The notes under the pieces are model-generated. The model ran no database searches, was not told the DNA's origin, and worked only from the letters and a program-made list of their open reading frames with translations. A DNA stretch of 64,000 nt from Isoetes taiwanensis (Eukaryota > Streptophyta > Lycopodiopsida > Isoetales > Isoetaceae): contig JAJEKV010000126.1 of NCBI GenBank assembly GCA_021234155.1, positions 1,919,771 through 1,983,770 on the forward strand, read 5' to 3'. Both the position numbers and the translations under genes were made by a program. Of this stretch, positions 1 to 11,641 are shown piece after piece (position 1 is the stretch's first letter; every line of letters begins with the position of its first letter).

Positions 1-202
1 GTAGACAATCATTAGTCGTTTTGAACAGGATCTTGCATAGTATATCACTTAGAGAGATCGTTTGACGCCTTTAAGATGGACCCTTAACACCTTCCTCGAA
101 AGTAGTTTGTCTCAAATGTCCTCTCCATATGGTCCTGGCAACGAATGGGCATCTCCCGCAATCCATAAATTGGCTCTTCTAATAGACTCAGAACATCGAC
201 TT
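1..202. repeat. Diverged, truncated copy of the 0.8-kb repeat
   Basis: This stretch aligns by eye with the part of the 0.8-kb repeat at about 3300-3500: shared landmarks are a 'caggatcttgca' word, 'ccttc...tcctctc', a 'ggcc/ggca acg..gggca' word, and 'gaacatcgac'. It is interrupted abruptly at about 203 by the 19-bp minisatellite. Confidence 0.6.
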
Positions 203-947
203 AGGTGGCATGTTGGAGCCTAGGTGGCATGTTTGAGCCACCTTGGCATGTTGGAGCCTTGGTGGTACGTTGAAGCCTAGGTGGCATGTTGGAGCCTAGG
301 TGGCATGCTTGAGCCTAGGTGGCATGTTGGAGTCCGCGTGGCATGTTTGAGGCATCTTGGCATCTTAGGTGGCATGTTGGAGCCTAGGTGGCATGTTGGA
401 GCCCTTGTGGCATGTTTGAGCCACCTTGGAATGTTTGAGCCAACTAGCTAGCATGTTGGAACCCATGTGGCATGTTTGGGCCACCTTGGCACGTTAGAGC
501 CTAGGTGGCATGTTGGAGCCAACGTGGCATGTTTGAGCCACCTTGGCATATTTGGGTTCGAGACTATGTGGCATGTTGGAGACTAGGTGGCATGTTGGCG
601 CCTAGGTGGCCTTGGGATGTTTGAGCCTAGGTGGAGTGCTGGGGCCCGCGTGGCATGTTTGAGCAACCTTGGCATGTTCGATGGCATGTTGGAACCCGTG
701 TGGCATATTGGAGCCATCTTGGCATGTTTGAGCCACCTTGGCATGTTGGATCCTAGGTGGCATGTTGGAGCCCACATGGCATGTTTGAGCCACCTTGGAA
801 TGTTTAAGGCTAGGTGGCATATTGGAGACTATGTGGCATGTGTGAGCCTAGGTGGCATGTGTGAGCCTAGGTGGCATGTTGGAGCCGCTGGCATGTTTGA
901 GCCACGTTGGCATGTTAGGTGGCATGTTGAAGCCCATGTGGCACTCC
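203..947. repeat. 19-bp minisatellite array 1
   Basis: About 39 tandem units of 19 bp. Main variants are ggcatgttggagcctaggt, ggcatgtttgagccacctt and a third ending in cccacgt or cccatgt. The variants often alternate, giving a 38- or 57-bp higher-order pattern. Long open frames occur on both strands only because the unit lacks stops; I do not regard them as genes. The right end decays into unique sequence near 950. Confidence 0.9.
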
Positions 948-1219
948 AAGTGGTGACATGGCATGCCAAGAAAGCAAGGCCAAGTTTTGACTAGGCCAAA
1001 AATGAAAAGATGTCCATCTCTGGTCTTTTTATTGGGTGATGTTGGCAAATTTTGGATGACATGGCTAGATGGTGGTGACATGGACATGATGACTAGGACT
1101 CTATGCAAGAAATATGATAACCTTTGAAATTTTTGGTAGAGGAGTTTGGCAAGGAATAGAATAAAGGGATCCAAGAACTTAAAGCTACCGGACACACTTC
1201 CCCAACTCGAACCAGGCCA
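948..1219. other. Unique spacer, no gene seen
   Basis: Sequence between minisatellite array 1 and the inverted copy of the 0.8-kb repeat. I see no coding frame with recognisable content, no RNA gene and no clear repeat. Confidence 0.5.
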
Positions 1220-1376
1220 GATCGGAAGGTTTTAGGGTCCGCCTTAAAGGCCAATGCCCTCCCACTACCTCATGACATTGTGCAAGATCCTGGTCCAATC
1301 TGGCTAGGGTATGGCCTCCAAAATGCAAACCCTGTGCCTTGCCAGGTTATTGTAGGGTTTACGTTGTGGAGGCCAA
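1220..1376 (-). repeat. Inverted partial copy of the 0.8-kb repeat
   Basis: The reverse complement of this stretch matches the direct copies at about 1640-1790, 2425-2570 and 3240-3390. Shared words include 'ctcatgacattgtgcaagat', 'tggcctccaaaa' and 'attgtagggtttacg'. It therefore forms a large inverted repeat with the direct copies that follow. Confidence 0.7.
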
Positions 1377-1544
1377 AACGTGGTCAGTTGCACTTGGGAT
1401 CTGGTGTACCTTTTTCGAACATGCATGCAGAGCCATGGCAACTGAAATAACAGACTTTGGATCTATTGGCGATCCCGAATCATTTCAGAAAAATTTGCTA
1501 CTACAAAATGTGTTCTTGACTTCTAATTGCGACACTGGGAGGAG

Positions 1545-3536
1545 GATAAATCCAAACCCCATTTCGCCAGTTTCTATTGCTTCTTGTTTTCAACTGCAGC
1601 TTCTCGACCATGCCTCAAGTGCAACTGAATAAAACTCGACCTCCATAACGTAAACCCTACAATAACCTAGCAACGCACAGGGTTGGAGGCCATACCCTAG
1701 TCAGATTGGACCAGGATCTTGCACAATGTCATGAGGTAGTGGGAGGGCATTGACGCCGCCCTAAAACCTTCCAGAAGCAGTTCGACCCAAAGGTCCTCTC
1801 TGGAAGGTCCCTGGCCACGGACGGGCAACTCTCCCACCCCGGAACTGTGATCTGACTCTGCCAACGGACTCGAAACATCGACATTACCCTGGAGACCAAG
1901 TTTCGTGGGCAGAAGACCACCCCTGCTCTAGGAAGCGCCAAAGTAGCTCATGTCCAACACGTTCGTAGTGAATTGGCCTTAGCGGAGGGTGCAGAATACT
2001 GCCATGTAGAGGGTTCGTGTTTCTTTTGCTGCAAAAATGACCGTAACCGGTTCCTAGGGTAATTTCGCTTTTTTTACCCGCATGGCTAAGTCAAATCTTC
2101 ATTCCGGAGCCTTTGTAATTTTGCCTTAACGACAAAACACTTGGGTTTCTACACCTGGCCGACCGCAGGATGCTTTGCGGTTTGATATGTTCTCCGGATT
2201 TATCTTGATTTTTTTGAACCTCGCCAAGCAAGTTACTTGAAGCGTGGATTCAACGGCCGGATAGGGAAAACCGGTTCCGGAAGGGAGGCATTGGCATTTG
2301 CCCTCCCTGAGGAGCATTGGTAGGAAAGCCGCCTGGTAAAATCCAAACCCCATTTCGTCGGCTTATTGCTTGTTTTCAATCTGCAGCCTTCGACCATGTC
2401 TCAAGTGCAACTAAATAAAACTCGACCTCCATAACGTAAACCCTACAATAACCCGGCAAGGCACGTGGTTTACGTTTTGGAGGCCATACCCCCAGTCGAT
2501 TGGACCAGATCTTGCAATAATGTCATGAGGTAGTGGGAGGGCATTGACGCCGAAGATCGGAGCCCTAAAACCTTCCGTAAGCGCTCGACCCAAAGGTCCT
2601 CTCTCGGAAGGTCCCCGGCCACGAACCCGGCAACTCTCCCACCCCTAACTACGATCCGACTCGCCAACGGACTCAAACATCGACATTACCTTGGAGACCA
2701 AGTTTCGTGGGCAGAAGACAACCCCGCTTCTAGGAAGCGCCAAAGTAGCTCATGTCCAACACGTCAGAGTGAATTGGCCTTAGCGGAGGGTGCGTATCAC
2801 GCCATGTAGAGGGTTCGTGTTTCTTTTTCTGCAAAAAATGACCGTAACTTGGTCCCTAGGGTAATTTCGTTGATTCTGGACGACATGGCGAAGTCAAATC
2901 TCCATTCCGAGCCTTTGTACCGCCCGAACGACAAAACACTTGGGTTTCTACACGGCCGACCAATTGCCGGACGCTTTTAGGGTTTGATATGTTCTCCCGG
3001 ACAGATCTTGTATTTTTTTGAACCTGCTCGAAGCAAGTTACTTGAAGCGTGGATTCAACGGTCGGATAGGGAAACCGGGTTCCGGGAAGGGAGGCATTGG
3101 GATTTGCCCTCCCGGAGGAGCACTGGTAGGAAAGCCTGCCTCGGTAAATCCAAACCCCATTTCGTCAGTTTCTATTGCTTCTTGTTTTCAACTGCAGCTT
3201 CTCGACCATGTCTCAGGTGCAACTGAATAAAACTCGACCTCCATAACGTAAACCCTACAATAACCTGGCAAGGCACAGGGTTTACGTTTTGGAGGCCATA
3301 CCCTAGTCAGATTGGACCAGGATCTTGCACAATGTCATGAGGTAGTGGGAGGGCGTTGATGCCAGAAGATGGAGCCCTAAAACCTTCCAGAAGCAGTTCG
3401 ACCCAAAGGTCCTCTCTGGAAGGTCCCTGGCCACGGACGGGCAACTCTCCCACCCCGGAACTGTGATCTGACTCTGCCAACGGACTCAAAACATCGACAT
3501 TACCCTGGAGACCAAGTTTCGTGGGCAGAAGACCTA
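1545..3536. repeat. 0.8-kb tandem repeat, two full units and partial ends
   Basis: Direct repeats phased on the word 'aaaactcgacctcc' at 1631, 2417 and 3229, giving units of 786 and 812 bp and a third copy cut at about 3536 by minisatellite array 2. Copies differ by many small indels, so each encodes only short broken frames. Each unit carries a short inverted pair, cgtaaaccct and agggtttacg, about 30 bp apart. No protein family was recognised; the unit could be part of an unidentified transposon or a complex satellite. Confidence 0.8.
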
Positions 3537-5057
3537 GGAATGTTGGAGCCTAGGTGGCATGTTGGAGCCCACGTGGCATATTTGAGCCACCTTGGCAAGT
3601 TGGAGCATAGGTGGCATGTTGGAGCCTGCGTGGCATGTTTCAGCACGTTGGAGCCTAGGTGGCATGTTTGAGCCATTTTGTCATGTTGGAGCCTAGGTGG
3701 CATGTTGGAGCCACCTTGGCATGTTTGAGCCTAGGTGGCATGTTAGAGCCACCTTGGCATGTTGGAGCCCAAGTGGCATGTTTGAGCCACCTTGGCATGT
3801 TGGAGCCTAGGTGGCATGTTGAAGCCCATGTGGCATGTTTGAGCCACCTTGTCATGTTGGAGCCTAGGTGGCATGTTTGAGCCACCTTGGCATGTTGGAG
3901 CCCATGTGGCATGTTTGAGCCTAGGTGGCATGTTAGAGCCACGGTGGCATGTTGGAGCCTAGGTGGCATGTTTGAGCCAACTTGGCATATTTAAGCCTAG
4001 ATGGCATGTTGTGAGCCACCTTGGCATGTTGGAGCCTAGGTGGCATGGTGGAGCCCACGTGGCATGTTTGAGCCACCTTGGCATGTTGGGAGCCTGGGTG
4101 GCATGTTGGAGCCTAGGTGGCATGTTTGAGCCCACCTTGGCATGTTTGAGCCACCGGCATGTTTGAGCCTAGGTGGCATGTTGGAGCCTAGGGTGGCATG
4201 TTTGAGCCACCTTGGCACGTTGAGCCTGTGGCATGTTGGAGCCACCTTGGCATGTTGAGCCTAAGTGAGCCCTCGCATGGCATGTTTGAGCCTATGTGGC
4301 ATGTTTGAGCCACCTAGGAATGTTGGAGCCCTAGGTGGCATGTTGGAGCCCACGGGCATATTTGAGCCACCTTGGCAAGTTGGAGCATGGGTGGCATCTT
4401 TGGAGCCTGCGTGGCATGTTTGAGCACGCTTGGGGCCTAAGTGGCATGTTTGAGTCATTTTGCATGTTGGAGCCTAAGGGCATGTTGGAGCCACCTTGGC
4501 ATGTTTGAGCCTAGGTGGCATGTTAGAGCCACCTTGGCATGTTGGAGCCCACGTGGCATGTTTGAGCCACCTTGGCATGTTGGAGCCTAGGTGGCATGTT
4601 GAAGCCCATGTGGCATGTTTGAGCCACCTTGTCATGTTGGAGCCTAGGTGGCATGTTTGAGCCACCTTGGCATGTTGGAGCCTAGGTGGCATGTTGGAGC
4701 CCACGTGGCATGTTTGAGCCACTTTGGCATGTTTGAGCCTAGGTGGCATGTTAGAGCTACTGGGGGCATCTTTGGAGCCTAGGTGGCATGTTTGAGCCAA
4801 CTTGGCATATTTAAGCCTAGGTGACATGTTGTGAGCCACCTTGGCATGTTGGAGCCTAGGTGGCATGGTGGAGCCCACGTGGCATGTTTGCCCATGTTGG
4901 CATATTGGAGCCCCGTGATGGCATGTTAGAGTCCTGGCGTGGCATGTTGGAGCCACCTTGGCATGTTGGAGCCACCTTTGTGGCATGTTTGAGCCACCTT
5001 GTGTATGTTTGAGCCACCTTTGGTGGCATGTTTGAGCCACCTTGGCATGTTTGAGCT
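3537..5057. repeat. 19-bp minisatellite array 2 with ~0.8-kb higher-order repeat
   Basis: About 80 units of the same 19-bp family as array 1. The run at 3706-3880 recurs at 4486-4660 with an exact 780-bp offset over at least 60 bp, and the words at 4021-4070 recur about 820 bp later. A block of the array has therefore been duplicated as a higher-order unit. The 289-residue minus-strand open frame through here is repeat translation, not a gene. Confidence 0.9.
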
Positions 5058-5113
5058 GATTGGGACCTGAGATCATGTGCATATGCTCAAAAATGGATTT
5101 GAGGCATAAAAAG

Positions 5114-5589
<476 letters not shown>

Positions 5590-6076
5590 CATGTGATCGT
5601 GCGTGCATCACATGCAAAGAAATCAAGTACTCGTCCCTACCACCACTATAAAGACCTCATGATATGGAAGGATAGGACATGTAGAGAAGCAAGTATTCTT
5701 TCCTACTTCTATAAAGACATGTGACAATAGAAGTATTACACATGTCGTAATTCATGTATTCTTTCCTACAATGCCTTCAAGAAATAAAGTACTCATCCTA
5801 CTACTATAAAGACATGTGACATGGAGGCATATGACATGTAGAGAATCAAGTATTCTTTCCTACTTCTATAAAGACATGTGACAATAGAAGTATTACACAT
5901 GTCATAATTCATGTATTCTTTCCTACAATGCCTTAGCAAATAAAGTACTGGCCCTACTACTATAAAGACATGTGAATGGAAGTATAGGACATGTAGAGAA
6001 TCAAATATTCTTTCCTACATCTATAAAGACATGTGACAATAGAATTATTAGACATGTAGAAATTCAAGTATTCTTT
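5590..6076. repeat. ~156-bp tandem repeat, about 3 copies
   Basis: The words 'tataaagacatgtga' and 'attctttcctac' recur about every 78 bp. Full units return at about 5704, 5861 and 6016, spacings 157 and 155 bp, so the unit is a diverged dimer of ~78 bp. Copies differ by small indels and substitutions. Confidence 0.8.
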
Positions 6077-6276
6077 CCTACAGTGGATTGTATTATAAAA
6101 TGACATGTCACAATAGAAGAAACTACAAAACAACAGTGGATGTTTTAGTCCACTGAAAAAAGAACACCATTATCGAACAAAACCATACCTCCACAAATCC
6201 ACATGTAGGATTCTTTGAAAACAGGACATGTAGACCTACCAAAACTGATGTTTTCAACAGTGGACCAAAAACCGGG

Positions 6277-6723
6277 GTGAGTGTGGGAGGCCAAGCAAGT
6301 GGGGAATCATCTGCGACACACAACGACGGGTCGCTGAGGTACTACCTGCCCCTGTTGCTGGACGGGAGAATAGCGGAGATACACCGCAAATTCAGCCCCC
6401 GGGGCGAAGAGGGAGTGTTCATGCTCATTGCACTCTTTGGCTTTGGCAGGCATGCTCGAATAGCTGCAAATGTCGACTATGTTGTCTTAGTCAAGAGAGC
6501 GATGGCACTCGACCTCTTCGACTTCGCCGTGCCCCACCGACGGCAGGGAAGATTGGCAGTAACCGCGGCCTACACCTCCGACCGCAGAGTAGAGGAGTTG
6601 GTGACAAAGATTACATTATGGACGCCAACCAATGTCCTTAGGAACTTGGGACGCTCCATAGGAACGGCCCAAGTTAAAAAGTTCCTTGAGGACAACCCAT
6701 CTTACCGGCGATTTCAAGATTAG
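6277..6723 (+). CDS. Hypothetical protein, 148 codons, unrecognised
   Basis: An open frame that begins with GTG at 6277; the first in-frame ATG is near 6420, so the true start or an upstream exon is unknown. The protein is mixed and globular-looking, with an Arg-rich segment around residues 85-105 and no zinc or catalytic motif that I recognise. The stretch is more GC-rich than its flanks, which would fit an exon or a fragment of a retroelement upstream of the chromovirus at 6.9 kb. It may equally be a chance frame. No function is proposed. Confidence 0.25.
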   Translation: MSVGGQASGESSATHNDGSLRYYLPLLLDGRIAEIHRKFSPRGEEGVFMLIALFGFGRHARIAANVDYVVLVKRAMALDLFDFAVPHRRQGRLAVTAAYTSDRRVEELVTKITLWTPTNVLRNLGRSIGTAQVKKFLEDNPSYRRFQD

Positions 6724-7029
6724 TAGACTCTTGATCCCGGAGATTTTGTACTAAAATATTATATAATATAATTATAATTTCTTTTGTACTTTAAATGTTT
6801 TGTTGATGACTTTTGTTCCCCAACTATACCAACAAACATAAATAATGCAAGAGAACAAGTAAAACTAACCATACAGCCATGAATTACTTGTGTATGCAGC
6901 TAGAGGCCTAGGCTCAGGGGAACGACAACGCCGAGACCATATGGAAGAACAGAGTCCGCCTGCCACCCCTCGCAAGGAACCCCAGATGAGGAATTTGGGA
7001 CCCATGACCCCGTAAGAGGAAATATCACG

Positions 7030-8034
7030 ATGAGGACGCACCTTGAGCAGATAAAGGCTTTGTCGGGCCACAAGCAGAGTGGGTTCGAGGGCAACGCCAC
7101 TAAGCCGCAAGCATCACCGAAAACAGAAGGGACAAGAAGAGGAGCAAGAGAAGGAGGTCTTCCAGCTCAGAATCCTCCGACTCAAGCTCAGATTCGGACT
7201 CCGACTCCGAGGAAGAGGAAGAGCAGAGGCAGAGGGATACCACAGGTAAACGACAAAGGGACACAAGAGCCTCTGACTACCAGAAGAAGGTAGACTCTGC
7301 ATTGGGAAATGTTTGGAAGGCCAGGAAGCTCGAGCAATTCTCAAAGCGAAACAGCGTCGCATGGAGGCGAGGCTTGGTTCGATGAGATGAGCGAATATGG
7401 CAATGCCTATGGTATGAAGGACAAGGATAAAGGCAGGGTGGCAACAGCCAACCTGAAAGGAGCAGCACGCATTTGGTGGAAAGGGTATGCAAAGGCCCAT
7501 GGCTTGAGCAGGGATGCTTGCAGGTTCAGAAATTGGGAGCGCCATTACGTCCCAAGAGAGCATAAGTCCAGCATGATGCAGCAGTTCTACAGATTGCAGC
7601 AAGGCAACAAATCAGTCCAGAAATATATAGAGGAATTCATGAGGCTAAGGTCAGATGTGCCAAAGTTGGGTGAAAAGCATGCAAAGGAGAGCTATATTGA
7701 GGGGTCGAATGATGAGATCCGCAAGCTTGTAAGGGCAATAAACCCTAAGACAAGATTGTCGAGGCGAGTCCAAGGCAATAAGCTTGCAAGGGACAGACCC
7801 TCGAGAATAGCCGCGAGGCAGCAGTATTACCAAGATAAAGGCAAGGCAACAGGAGTTATAGCCCTAGGGCGCCCCAGTCCAGCCCCAAATAGAGCCCCAT
7901 ATGGTGGCAAACCGTGGGAAGCAAAGACGAAGAAGCGGTGTGTCCTTCAAGGACAAGCGAAGGGTCAAACTACTCCAAAGCAAGGCGGTCCTTTTGCAAG
8001 CAATGCCCAAGGAAAAGAGGCGCAGAGTGCATAG
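7030..8034 (+). pseudogene. Chromovirus gag, broken
   Basis: The capsid-type retrotransposon gag domain is visible in the frame 7309-8034: residues GAARIWWKGYAKAHG near codon 46, an 'RFRNWERHYVP' block, 'FYRLQQGNKSVQKYIEEF' and the 'EIRKLVRAI' motif that normally closes the domain. Upstream, the frame 7030-7293 is in the same phase and ends with TAG at 7291, so an in-frame stop separates a basic, Ser/Arg-rich leader from the capsid part. The CCHC knuckle expected before the protease is not readable because the frame is disrupted around 8000-8110. The protein would form the virus-like particle; here it is inactive. Confidence 0.75.
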
Positions 8035-8107
8035 AAAAGCAGCTTTTGCTTCCGTGCTTCCAGCAATAGGGCCATCTGGACAAATGAACCCGCCCCTTAC
8101 GCCATGA

Positions 8108-9531
8108 GTGCAAATAAGCGGAGTTGGGAGATTGGGACACTCTATCCCGACGACGACGACGCAGGCAGCCCGCCACTACATCCGTGGTGAGTGTCATATC
8201 TTTGCCGCAATAGACACAGAAAGCAAGCGTGAGAGCCAAGATAAGGTAATTTCTACAAAGGGGAAGGCCAAGGCCAAGTCTTTCATAGTCCTGATAGACT
8301 CAGGAAGTAGCCATAACTTTGCATCCCCCAGAATGGTTGAAATGTTGAAGTTGAAACCACTAAAGTCGAAGCCAAGGCCCGTTGTCTTAGCAAGTGGAGC
8401 AGTATTCGACATCGACTTGCCAGGGATTAATATCCAGATGGGGGCAGAGGTAATGGGCATTGGCAAGTATGACCTGATCATAGGAATGGAGTATCTTGGA
8501 CCAGCAGGGGCCATCATCGATTGTGGGAAGCGGAAGGTGACCTTCCCAATGCCCGACGGCAAGATCATTGAGATCACAGGTAAAGAAGTTGTTCCCATCA
8601 TGCAGTGTATGTCTTCCAAACGGATGCTCAAGTGCATAAAGAGTGAGCAGGTAGCTTATATCTTCAAGCTTGAGATCCAAGAGACTGAGCCAGAAGAAGG
8701 TAAGGAGGATGAGGGGCTCAGCATGTTACCTAAGCAGGTAGCTAACTTGATCACGGAGTTCCATGATCTCTTTCCAGATGAGATCAAGCAGCTCCCTCCT
8801 TATAGGGGAGTCGAGTGTGAGATAGCACTCGAACTGGGAACACAGCCGACAAGTAAGGCTCCATACAGAATGACGACGTAGGAGTTGACGGAGCTAAAGA
8901 AGCAATTGCAAGAGTTGCTCGACCTAGGCTTCATTAGACCTAGTGTCTCACCATTCGGAGCGCCCATTCTTTTTGTCAAGAAGAAGGATGGCAGTTTGAG
9001 GATGTGCATAGACTATAGGCAGTTGAACAAGCACACCATTAAGAACAAGTATGCGCTCCCAAGATCAGACGACTTGATGGATCAGCTGCAAGGGGCAAAG
9101 GTCTTCTCCAAAATCGACTTAAGGTCAGGCTATCACCAAATCCGGATAAAAGAAGAAGATATCCATAAAACCGCCTTCAGAACGCGGTATGGGCATTATG
9201 AGTTTACGGTAATGCCTTTCGGCTTATCGAACGCCCCCGCAACGTTCATGAGGTCATGAACGACATTTTCAGGGAGTTCTTAGACACCTTTGTGATTGTA
9301 TTCTTTGACGACATTTTGGTGTATAGCAGATCCCTTGAAGAACACATACAACACTTAAGGAGAGTCTTTGGAGAAGTTGAAGAGGCACCGGTTATGCGCC
9401 AAGTTGTCGGCGTCACTGCAAATCGGAGAGGGTGGAATACCCGGTCATGTGATATCAGCCAGAAGGAATTTCGACGGACCGCCAAGATTGAAGCCGCCAT
9501 TCAAAGGGTCGGCAATCAAGAATATGCATGA
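8108..9531 (+). pseudogene. Chromovirus protease and reverse transcriptase, broken
   Basis: The frame 8108-8881 holds the retropepsin: LIDSGSSHNF is the catalytic DSG motif and 'YDLIIGMEYL' the second conserved block. A TAG at 8879-8881 interrupts the linker that leads into reverse transcriptase, and the same phase continues to 9259 with [19 protein letters not shown], 'MCIDYRQLN', '[12 protein letters not shown]' and '[10 protein letters not shown]'. About 9250 a one-base loss shifts the frame; the active-site block FFDDILVYS follows in the frame starting 9256. Two lesions in one polyprotein make this copy non-functional. The chain would normally cleave the polyprotein and copy the RNA genome. 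Confidence 0.85.
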
Positions 9532-9931
9532 GGTGAGAAGTTTCCTTTGGCCTAGCAAAGTTACTACAGAAGTTCGTGGAAGAACTTTGCTAAGATAGCG
9601 CCCCGCCAACGCACTTGACGAGGGGCAGAAGGTGAAAGATTGGGCGAGCATTGGCACAAGAAAGCACAAGCCGGGTTTGAATTGTTGAAGGAAGCTCGAC
9701 GACCACCGCCTTGACCCCGCCGCACCCGTGAGAAAGATAAGCTTGTAGCCACGATGCGCAGTAAGATAGCTACAGTGCAAAGCGTTCATGCAAGAAGAGC
9801 GGGTGGTAGCGTATGATTCCGTGAAGATGAACGACGCCGAACGCTGGGCCACCCGACGACTACCAGGAATTGCTTTGGCGTTGTCGGCATTAAGAATTTG
9901 GAGGCACTATCTTTTGGGAAGGAAGTTCTAA
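9532..9931 (+). pseudogene. Degraded RT thumb and RNase H region
   Basis: Between the FDDILVYS block and the open integrase frame the sequence is in no single frame. Short matches to the usual order remain, for example a 'VVAYDSVKMNDAE' stretch near 9808-9845 and a 'YQELL' motif near 9860. The region is therefore the connection and RNase H domain with several indels. Confidence 0.6.
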
Positions 9932-11641
9932 TTGGATACAGACCATCAGAGCCTCCAGTATGTATTCACGCAACCACACCTTAACCTGAGGCAGAGAAGG
10001 TGGATGGAGTTCCTGGAAGAGTATGACTTTGATATAGTCTACAAGCCAGGGGAGCTCAATGTGGTAGCGGATGCGCTTTCGAGGCATCCCCTGACAACTA
10101 GAGTGCATTGCAATGCAATATCGACGCTTTCCAGCGACTTCAGGAAGAAGATTGAAGAAGCCTTGCCAACGGATGTGGACTTCAGGGAAGTATGGGCAAG
10201 CCTATGCAGAGAAGCGAGAACAGATAAGGAGAGAGAAACCTTCAAAAATTTTAAGAAGGAAGGCAATCTCTTGTATCATAAGAACAAGTTGTGCGTGCCG
10301 GAATCATCGGGTGTAAGGAAGCTGATTCTCCACGACACGCACAACAGTCCAATAGCTGGCCACGCGGGATTCATGAAGACATATTTCGAAGTGCGCAGCA
10401 GCTATTATTGGCCGGGAATGAAGAAGCAGGTAGCTCGCTACATCAAGGAATGTCAGCTATGTCGCCAGACGGCGGCGAGCAGCTTCAATTCGGGGGCATT
10501 AGAGCCATTAGCGGTGCCAAACGCTAAGTGGGAGGTCATCAGCATGGACTTCATCACAGGGCTTCCAAGGACAGTAAGAGGGAAGGATGCCTTGATGGTA
10601 GTGGTCGACAAGTTGTCGAAGATGGCACATTTTGTGCCTTGCAGGACCACAGACACCGCTATGGATACAGCGGAGCTCTTCACCAAAGAGATCTTTAGGC
10701 TTCATGGCATGCCAAGGGAGATTATCTCCGACAGGGATCCGAAGTTTATGAGTGCCTTTTGGCAAGACCTCTTTGTGACCATTCAGACGAAGCTATCCAT
10801 GAGCACGGCATATCATCCTCAGACGGATGGCCAAACGGAGCGGACCAACAGGATTTTGGAGGACATGCTACAAAACTATGTCTGGAATAAGCAAGGTATG
10901 TGGGAAGAATTTATTCACTTAGTGGAGTTTGCATACAATAGCACCAAGCAGGAATCATCCCAAATGTCGCCGTTTATGATCAACTACGGCTATCAATGCC
11001 TAACTCCAGACACTTGGCACAATCCCATGTCAAAGGTGGAACTTTCGCAACAGATGTTGGCCGACATGCAGCAGCTCGTGGAAGAAGTTCGAGGATATCT
11101 GCTAGCAGCAAGGAGTCGACAGAAGAGCATCGCCGACAAGCATCGAACAGTCAGAGAGTTCCAAGTTGGAGATGATGTATGGCTCAAGATCAAGGTAAAG
11201 CAGGCGAAGCTCCGCATCGGTAATTGCAAGAAGCTTGCTTCAAGGTGGACTGGACCTTTCAGAATAGTCAAAAGAATAGGTAATCAATCCTACAGATTGG
11301 ATCTACTAGCACACCTAAAGATTCATAAGGTCTTCCACGTGAGTTTGTTGAAGAAGCACACTCCAAATCCAGACGAAGTCTTGGACACTCCAACGTTGTT
11401 GGAAATGATGGAGGAGCAGCTGGAAGTAGTTCCAGAATTGATTCTTGATAAAGCCTTCAAGAAAACGAGGAGATCAGAGTTTCTCCAATACTTGGTCAAG
11501 TGGAAACACTTGCCAGTAGAAGACGCGACATGGGTACTTAAGAAAGATCTAATAAAGCAGTACCCACAGTTCATGGAGCAATGGGATGGCAAGGTCATCT
11601 CCGAAGAAATCGGCTCAGGCATGTCGATTTGTATAGATTAA
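9932..11641 (+). CDS. Chromovirus RNase H end, integrase and chromodomain
   Basis: An uninterrupted frame of 569 codons that opens inside RNase H (TDHQSLQYVF, then 'VVADALSRHP'), so its apparent TTG start is only the end of the upstream damage. Around residues 130-185 lies the HHCC zinc domain, with the closing CQLC pair. The integrase core follows: D in 'ISMDFITGLP', D in 'IISDRDPKF' and E in 'QTERTNRILEDML', the DDE triad. The GPF/Y-like block 'WTGPFRIV' and a C-terminal chromodomain with 'LVKWKHLPVEDATWV' complete it. Integrase inserts the cDNA; the chromodomain is thought to direct it to particular chromatin. It would have to be part of a polyprotein, which is broken upstream here. Confidence 0.88.
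   Translation: MDTDHQSLQYVFTQPHLNLRQRRWMEFLEEYDFDIVYKPGELNVVADALSRHPLTTRVHCNAISTLSSDFRKKIEEALPTDVDFREVWASLCREARTDKERETFKNFKKEGNLLYHKNKLCVPESSGVRKLILHDTHNSPIAGHAGFMKTYFEVRSSYYWPGMKKQVARYIKECQLCRQTAASSFNSGALEPLAVPNAKWEVISMDFITGLPRTVRGKDALMVVVDKLSKMAHFVPCRTTDTAMDTAELFTKEIFRLHGMPREIISDRDPKFMSAFWQDLFVTIQTKLSMSTAYHPQTDGQTERTNRILEDMLQNYVWNKQGMWEEFIHLVEFAYNSTKQESSQMSPFMINYGYQCLTPDTWHNPMSKVELSQQMLADMQQLVEEVRGYLLAARSRQKSIADKHRTVREFQVGDDVWLKIKVKQAKLRIGNCKKLASRWTGPFRIVKRIGNQSYRLDLLAHLKIHKVFHVSLLKKHTPNPDEVLDTPTLLEMMEEQLEVVPELILDKAFKKTRRSEFLQYLVKWKHLPVEDATWVLKKDLIKQYPQFMEQWDGKVISEEIGSGMSICID

Noticed and set aside
203-947. CRISPR-like array
   Set aside because: Units are contiguous 19-bp repeats without unique spacers, in a eukaryotic context.
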